From positions 1 through 10,274 of the forward strand of contig DITK01000046.1 of assembly GCA_002422785.1 (NCBI GenBank): 10,274 nt of DNA, read 5' to 3'. Position numbers and translations under genes: made by a program. This stretch comes from Francisellaceae bacterium UBA6186 (GTDB lineage: Bacteria > Pseudomonadota > Gammaproteobacteria > UBA6186 > Azoamicaceae). Shown one piece after another: positions 6,465 to 10,274 of the stretch. Position 1 is the stretch's first letter, and every line of letters starts with the position of its first letter. Below the pieces are notes generated by a model. That model was not told the DNA's origin. It saw only the letters and a list, made by a program, of their open reading frames with translations, and did not search any database.

Positions 6465-7419
6465 AAATGTTAGTGATTACACATAATTCTAAACATATAT
6501 CAATAATTAAACTCCAAACATACTGATCATTGTTGAAATTCACCATATCAATATTCTTAATTGCCAAATCTATTTCGGCCGCTTTGGCGAATAAATTATA
6601 GACTTTAGCTTTCGTCTGCATGCTAGATATTGTAGCTAATCTATGTTTAATTTCTTGAATAATAGCCCATAAAATTAATATCTCTTCTTGAGACTGTTCT
6701 TGTAAATTATGTAATATCAAAAGAATCTGATCTATTTTTTTGCTAGACAGTGCATTTTGTAAATCAAAAATAGAAGTTTTTGGATCTTGATTAATGCACT
6801 GATGTAATTCGGCAGTATTGATAGGTTGCTTAGAGGCTTTATAATTTGCAAAAACAATCGCTAATTTCTCAATACTTTGTGCGGCAGCTATTAAATTATT
6901 GGGGTACATATTTATAAATTCAATTAATGCTTCATCGGTAATAGCTAAATTTAATTGTTTAAAACGATTGTCAGCCCAGCCATGCATTCCAGCTTTAGAT
7001 AAAGCTTTAGTAACAACTACCACCCCAATTTTATTAACTTGTGCAAACCAAGCTGAATTTAGTACGGATTTATCTAATTTTTCGGCAATTAAAATTATTG
7101 CGAAATTATTGTTTAGTAAATTATTTAACAAATTATTTAATTCTTGAACTTGTTGTTTGGTGAATTTAGCATTACCAATACTAATTTCTATAGTTTTATT
7201 AAGATCTGATCCACAAAATAAATCTCTATTTGATAATTCTGATTTGTTAGTTTGATTGAATTGTATAAATTGTGCAAAGTTTGCAAAATGATATTTTTTA
7301 GTGCTTTTGAATTTAGCATTAATTTTTTGTAATGCATCCATCGATTGCCAAGCATCGTACCCATAAATTAAATATACTGGTTTTACGGGGATACTATTAA
7401 CAGGGGCAGTTAATATCAT
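6463..7419 (-). CDS. holA: HolA: DNA polymerase III delta subunit
   Basis: Delta is the clamp-loader subunit that opens the beta sliding clamp during chromosome replication. With the ATG at 7419 the protein has 318 residues (E. coli 343). It shows the family's N-terminal VYLIYGYDAW (15-24), the central strand FAIILIAEKLDKS (106-118) followed by SAWFAQV (122-128), the segment ALSKAGMHGWADNRFKQLNLAI (139-160), and the helical C-terminal collar with ILILWAIIQEIKHRLA (247-262). The frame is open for 24 codons further upstream (to 7491). That extension lies within lptE and is hydrophobic and unlike delta, so 7419 is preferred. It overlaps the lptE stop by 23 bases, and the order leuS-lptE-holA is the usual gammaproteobacterial one, which supports the call. 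The sequence is divergent, as is normal for HolA. Confidence 0.88.
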   Translation of the reverse strand: MILTAPVNSIPVKPVYLIYGYDAWQSMDALQKINAKFKSTKKYHFANFAQFIQFNQTNKSELSNRDLFCGSDLNKTIEISIGNAKFTKQQVQELNNLLNNLLNNNFAIILIAEKLDKSVLNSAWFAQVNKIGVVVVTKALSKAGMHGWADNRFKQLNLAITDEALIEFINMYPNNLIAAAQSIEKLAIVFANYKASKQPINTAELHQCINQDPKTSIFDLQNALSSKKIDQILLILHNLQEQSQEEILILWAIIQEIKHRLATISSMQTKAKVYNLFAKAAEIDLAIKNIDMVNFNNDQYVWSLIIDICLELCVITNI

Positions 7420-7930
7420 TTTGATTATCTTTATTGTCTTTATGTATATTAATATTATTAAAGCCGGATGATAATTGTCTAAGTAATTCATTAATAATTT
7501 CGATATTCAACTCTTCTGCAATAATTTTTTGTTCGCTCGAATTGCTTAATAATTGATTGGTATTTAACGAATAAGTCCTGGATCGGACAATCTGATTTTG
7601 TCGAACCAGCCTAGAATGATTATCAAATAATTTATAGCTAGAGGCGGCTATAACTCTATATTGACTAATTTGACCTTTAGAATCGTAGCTATTAATTTGT
7701 ACTGTAACTATTGGAGTATCTATATCTAGCATGGAAGCATTCTTGTTGACCAAAGTCACACCATTGTTTTGTAACACGTCTTTTAATTGCACTTGAAATA
7801 TATCATCATTATTTCCTGTAACAACAATTAAATGTTTCATATTAAATGGTAAAGCATTCTGTCCTTGTAGCTTGAAACCGCATCCTGTTACCATGATTGC
7901 TAACATGAAAATTATAATGGTTTTAATCAT
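7397..7930 (-). CDS. lptE: LptE: LPS-assembly outer-membrane lipoprotein
   Basis: LptE plugs the LptD barrel and helps place lipopolysaccharide in the outer leaflet of the outer membrane. The 177-residue protein begins with a lipoprotein signal peptide: a Lys at position 3, a hydrophobic run (5-14) and a lipobox V-T-G-C with Cys17 as the predicted lipidated residue. The mature start, CGFKLQGQNALP, matches the LptE signature 'GCGFxLRG'. The rest has the alternating strand and helix pattern of the family, with ISQYRVIAASSYKL (89-102) and a C-terminal helix about 136-155. Length is slightly below E. coli LptE (193). It starts 22 bases after the leuS stop and its end overlaps holA, so the three genes are probably one operon. 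A G5 run 10 bases before the ATG may serve as a ribosome-binding site. Its presence implies an LPS-bearing outer membrane. Confidence 0.92.
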   Translation of the reverse strand: MIKTIIIFMLAIMVTGCGFKLQGQNALPFNMKHLIVVTGNNDDIFQVQLKDVLQNNGVTLVNKNASMLDIDTPIVTVQINSYDSKGQISQYRVIAASSYKLFDNHSRLVRQNQIVRSRTYSLNTNQLLSNSSEQKIIAEELNIEIINELLRQLSSGFNNINIHKDNKDNQNDINCPC

Positions 7931-7952
7931 ACTTATTTAGCCCCCATGTTGA

Positions 7953-10274
7953 CTATACTACAATGTTAATCAATTTATTTTCAATATTAATAATTTTTTT
8001 TATTTTTTGATCTTGCAAATATTTTTGAATATTTGGTAAATCAATTGCTAATTTTTCTATGGTGTCTTTAGAACAATTATTTTCAACCACTAAATGTCCA
8101 CGAACTTTACTATTTACTTGAACTGTTATATTAATTTCTAAATTTACCAACGCAGATTGACAAACTATAGGCCAATTAGCATTAACTATGGCCTGATTAA
8201 AACCTAATTTATACCATAACTTATGAGTAATATGCGGTACAATTGGAGACAGCATTAATAAAACATTTTGTAATACTTCTTGCCGAATTTTTTGATCTAA
8301 ATCAGTTGCAACATCAAACTTGGATAGCTGATTCATAAGTTCCATAATAGCTGCGATGGCAGTATTAAATGTGTAACGTCTAGTTAGATCATCGGTAACT
8401 TTTTTGATGGTTTCATGTAATTTGCGTCTTAAATTTAATTGTTCGGCGTTTAAATTGATATGTTCGAATGCATTATTTTGAATTGGTGATGCACTAATAG
8501 CTACATGGTTTAATACTGTATGCCATAATTTTTTTAAAAATTTTAATGCTCCTGCAACACCTTTGTCAGTCCATTCTAAAGATTGCTCTACTGGTGCTGC
8601 AAACATGATAAATAATCTTACAGTATCTGCCCCATACTTGGTTAGTAGCCCGCTTGGTTCAACGGTGTTACCTTTAGACTTAGACATTTTAGCACCGTCT
8701 TTTACTACCATTCCTTGGGTAAGCAAATTAATAAATGGCTCATCGGAATTTACTAATTTTAAATCACGCATAGCCTTATAAAAAAATCTAGAATATAATA
8801 AATGTAAAATAGCATGTTCTATTCCGCCAATATATTGATCAACCGGATTCCAATAATTAACCCTTGCATCAAACATGCTGTTATTTTGATCCCAACAAGC
8901 AAATCTAGCATAATACCAAGAAGAATCAAAAAACGTATCAAAAGTATCTGTTTCACGAATTGCTGGTTTTTTACATTTCGGGCAATTAGTTTGATAAAAA
9001 TTAGGATCGGATTTTAACGGTTGATCTTTATCAAAAGTTAACTGTTCTGGTAATAAAACAGGTAAATCATCGATCTCAACTGGTAATTGCCCACAACTAT
9101 CACAATATATTATTGGAATAGGTGCTCCCCAATAACGTTGTCTAGATATGCCCCAATCTCTAATACGATAATTTATTTGCTTACTACCTAATTTGGCAAT
9201 CTCTAGATCTAATAAAATTGCATCAAATGCCTGATTAAAATTTAATCCAGAATATTTACCCGAATTAATCAAAATATTTTGATCTAGGTAAGCACTTTCA
9301 ATATTATTGTTATTATCGTTTTTAATTACTTGTTTGATTGGTAAATTATATTTTTTAGCAAATTCAAAATCTCTTTGATCGTGAGCCGGAACTGCCATTA
9401 ATGCACCAGTACCATAGTCTATTACAGCATAATTTGTAACCCAAACAGGTATGCTTTCACCTGTTAAAGGATGAATGGCTTTTATCCCACTATCCATACC
9501 TTGTTTTTCTATAGTCGCTGTTATGGCTTCTGACGTTGCAATTTTGTTACAAGCAATTAAAAATTCAGCTAAGTGTGGATCGGATTCGGCTGCTAATTGT
9601 GCTATAGGATGCCCTGCGGCTACTGCTAAAAAAGTGACTCCCATTAGAGTATCGGGCCTCGTGGTAAAAACATAGAGATCTTGCAAATTGCCAATATCTT
9701 TTAAATCGATTTTAAAACAAATATTAAGACCAATAGATTTACCTATCCAATTACGTTGCATAGTTTTAACTTGTTCTGGCCAATTAGCTAATTGATCTAA
9801 TCCAGTTAATAATTCTTCGGCATAAGCAGTAATTTTTAAAAACCACTGAGAAATGGATTTGCGTTCTACTATGGCATTAGAACGCCAACCACGACCATCA
9901 ATAACTTGCTCGTTGGCTAAAACAGTTTTATCAACTGGATCCCAATTTACTATAGAATTTTTTTTGTAAGCAAGTCCTTTATTATATAATTGAATAAAGA
10001 ACCATTGTTCCCATTTATAATAATTAGGATCGCAAGTTGCAAATTCTCTTTTCCAATCATAAGCAAAACCTAAACTTTTTAGTTGATCCCTCATGTTATT
10101 AATATTTTGATAAGTCCAATTAGCAGGCAATGTTTTATGTTTTATAGCAGCATTTTCCGCAGGCAAACCAAAAGCATCCCACCCAACTGGCTGCATCACA
10201 TTCTTACCCTGCATCTTTTGAAATCTACTAATAACATCCCCAATCGTAAAATTACGCACATGCCCCATATGGAT
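7953..10274 (-). CDS. leuS: LeuS: leucyl-tRNA synthetase (N-terminus beyond window edge)
   Basis: This cytoplasmic class Ia synthetase attaches leucine to tRNA-Leu. The window shows about 773 residues; roughly 45-50 N-terminal residues lie outside the right edge. The frame runs through I-H before the first internal Met, giving the HIGH motif as HMGH at 10271-10260, so the ATG at 10268 is not the true start. Counting from that Met, the CP1 editing domain has TTRPDT (202-207) and YGTGALMAVPAHDQRDFEFA (285-304). A zinc-ribbon-like insert carries CDSC and CPKC pairs (Cys389/392, 429/432). The KMSKS loop is KMSKS at 527-531, followed by the anticodon-binding domain and a C-terminal domain ending KLINIVV. 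The long leucine-specific insertion found before KMSKS in E. coli is absent; only GMVVKDGA precedes the loop. It leads the leuS-lptE-holA operon. A polyasparagine run (318-322) reflects AT-rich drift. Confidence 0.97.
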   Translation of the reverse strand: MHMGHVRNFTIGDVISRFQKMQGKNVMQPVGWDAFGLPAENAAIKHKTLPANWTYQNINNMRDQLKSLGFAYDWKREFATCDPNYYKWEQWFFIQLYNKGLAYKKNSIVNWDPVDKTVLANEQVIDGRGWRSNAIVERKSISQWFLKITAYAEELLTGLDQLANWPEQVKTMQRNWIGKSIGLNICFKIDLKDIGNLQDLYVFTTRPDTLMGVTFLAVAAGHPIAQLAAESDPHLAEFLIACNKIATSEAITATIEKQGMDSGIKAIHPLTGESIPVWVTNYAVIDYGTGALMAVPAHDQRDFEFAKKYNLPIKQVIKNDNNNNIESAYLDQNILINSGKYSGLNFNQAFDAILLDLEIAKLGSKQINYRIRDWGISRQRYWGAPIPIIYCDSCGQLPVEIDDLPVLLPEQLTFDKDQPLKSDPNFYQTNCPKCKKPAIRETDTFDTFFDSSWYYARFACWDQNNSMFDARVNYWNPVDQYIGGIEHAILHLLYSRFFYKAMRDLKLVNSDEPFINLLTQGMVVKDGAKMSKSKGNTVEPSGLLTKYGADTVRLFIMFAAPVEQSLEWTDKGVAGALKFLKKLWHTVLNHVAISASPIQNNAFEHINLNAEQLNLRRKLHETIKKVTDDLTRRYTFNTAIAAIMELMNQLSKFDVATDLDQKIRQEVLQNVLLMLSPIVPHITHKLWYKLGFNQAIVNANWPIVCQSALVNLEINITVQVNSKVRGHLVVENNCSKDTIEKLAIDLPNIQKYLQDQKIKKIINIENKLINIVV

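Noticed and set aside
7420..7491. Upstream extension of holA by 24 codons from an earlier ATG
   Set aside because: The extension lies within lptE, is hydrophobic and does not resemble the start of delta subunits. The ATG at 7419 gives the expected N-terminus and a normal short overlap.
10266..10268. ATG at 10268 as the leuS start
   Set aside because: The frame stays open to the window edge and the residues before it (I-H) complete the HIGH motif, so this is an internal Met of a truncated gene.

Overview
The window comes from an AT-rich (roughly 30% G+C by eye, not computed) gammaproteobacterial chromosome. Two things place it: the minus-strand block leuS-lptE-holA, a classic gammaproteobacterial arrangement, and a full-length DotL/IcmO, the coupling ATPase of the Dot/Icm type IVB secretion system. 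Together with the low G+C and an ankyrin-repeat protein, this suggests a host-associated member of the Legionellales/Coxiellales group, probably an intracellular bacterium or symbiont. The genus cannot be named from this sequence.

Layout. At the left edge is the 5' part of a feoA-like gene on the minus strand (1-157), with a near-perfect Fur box (182-200) in the divergent intergenic region. Reading right from there are trhO (tRNA U34 hydroxylase, 307-1200) and, 17 bases later, dotL/icmO (1218-3641), which probably share a transcript. A short gap with a weak terminator-like hairpin leads to a DEAD-box RNA helicase of the RhlE type (3785-5104), then rnt (RNase T, about 5156-5773). An 11-bp perfect terminator-like inverted repeat lies across the first codons of rnt.

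The right half is on the minus strand and converges on rnt. It holds leuS (cut by the right edge just upstream of its HIGH motif), lptE (outer-membrane LPS-assembly lipoprotein), holA (DNA polymerase III delta, overlapping the end of lptE) and, after a 60-base AT-only spacer with two perfect inverted repeats, a small ankyrin-repeat protein of unknown function.

How the genes fit together. Most are housekeeping: tRNA modification and charging (trhO, leuS), RNA metabolism (helicase, rnt), envelope assembly (lptE) and replication (holA). The points of biological interest are the Dot/Icm coupling protein away from its usual partner icmP/dotM, the possible iron control next to it, and the ankyrin protein, which is a reasonable but unproven candidate substrate of that secretion system. 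I see no wholly new multi-gene system here, and no tRNA, rRNA, CRISPR array, insertion sequence or prophage gene.
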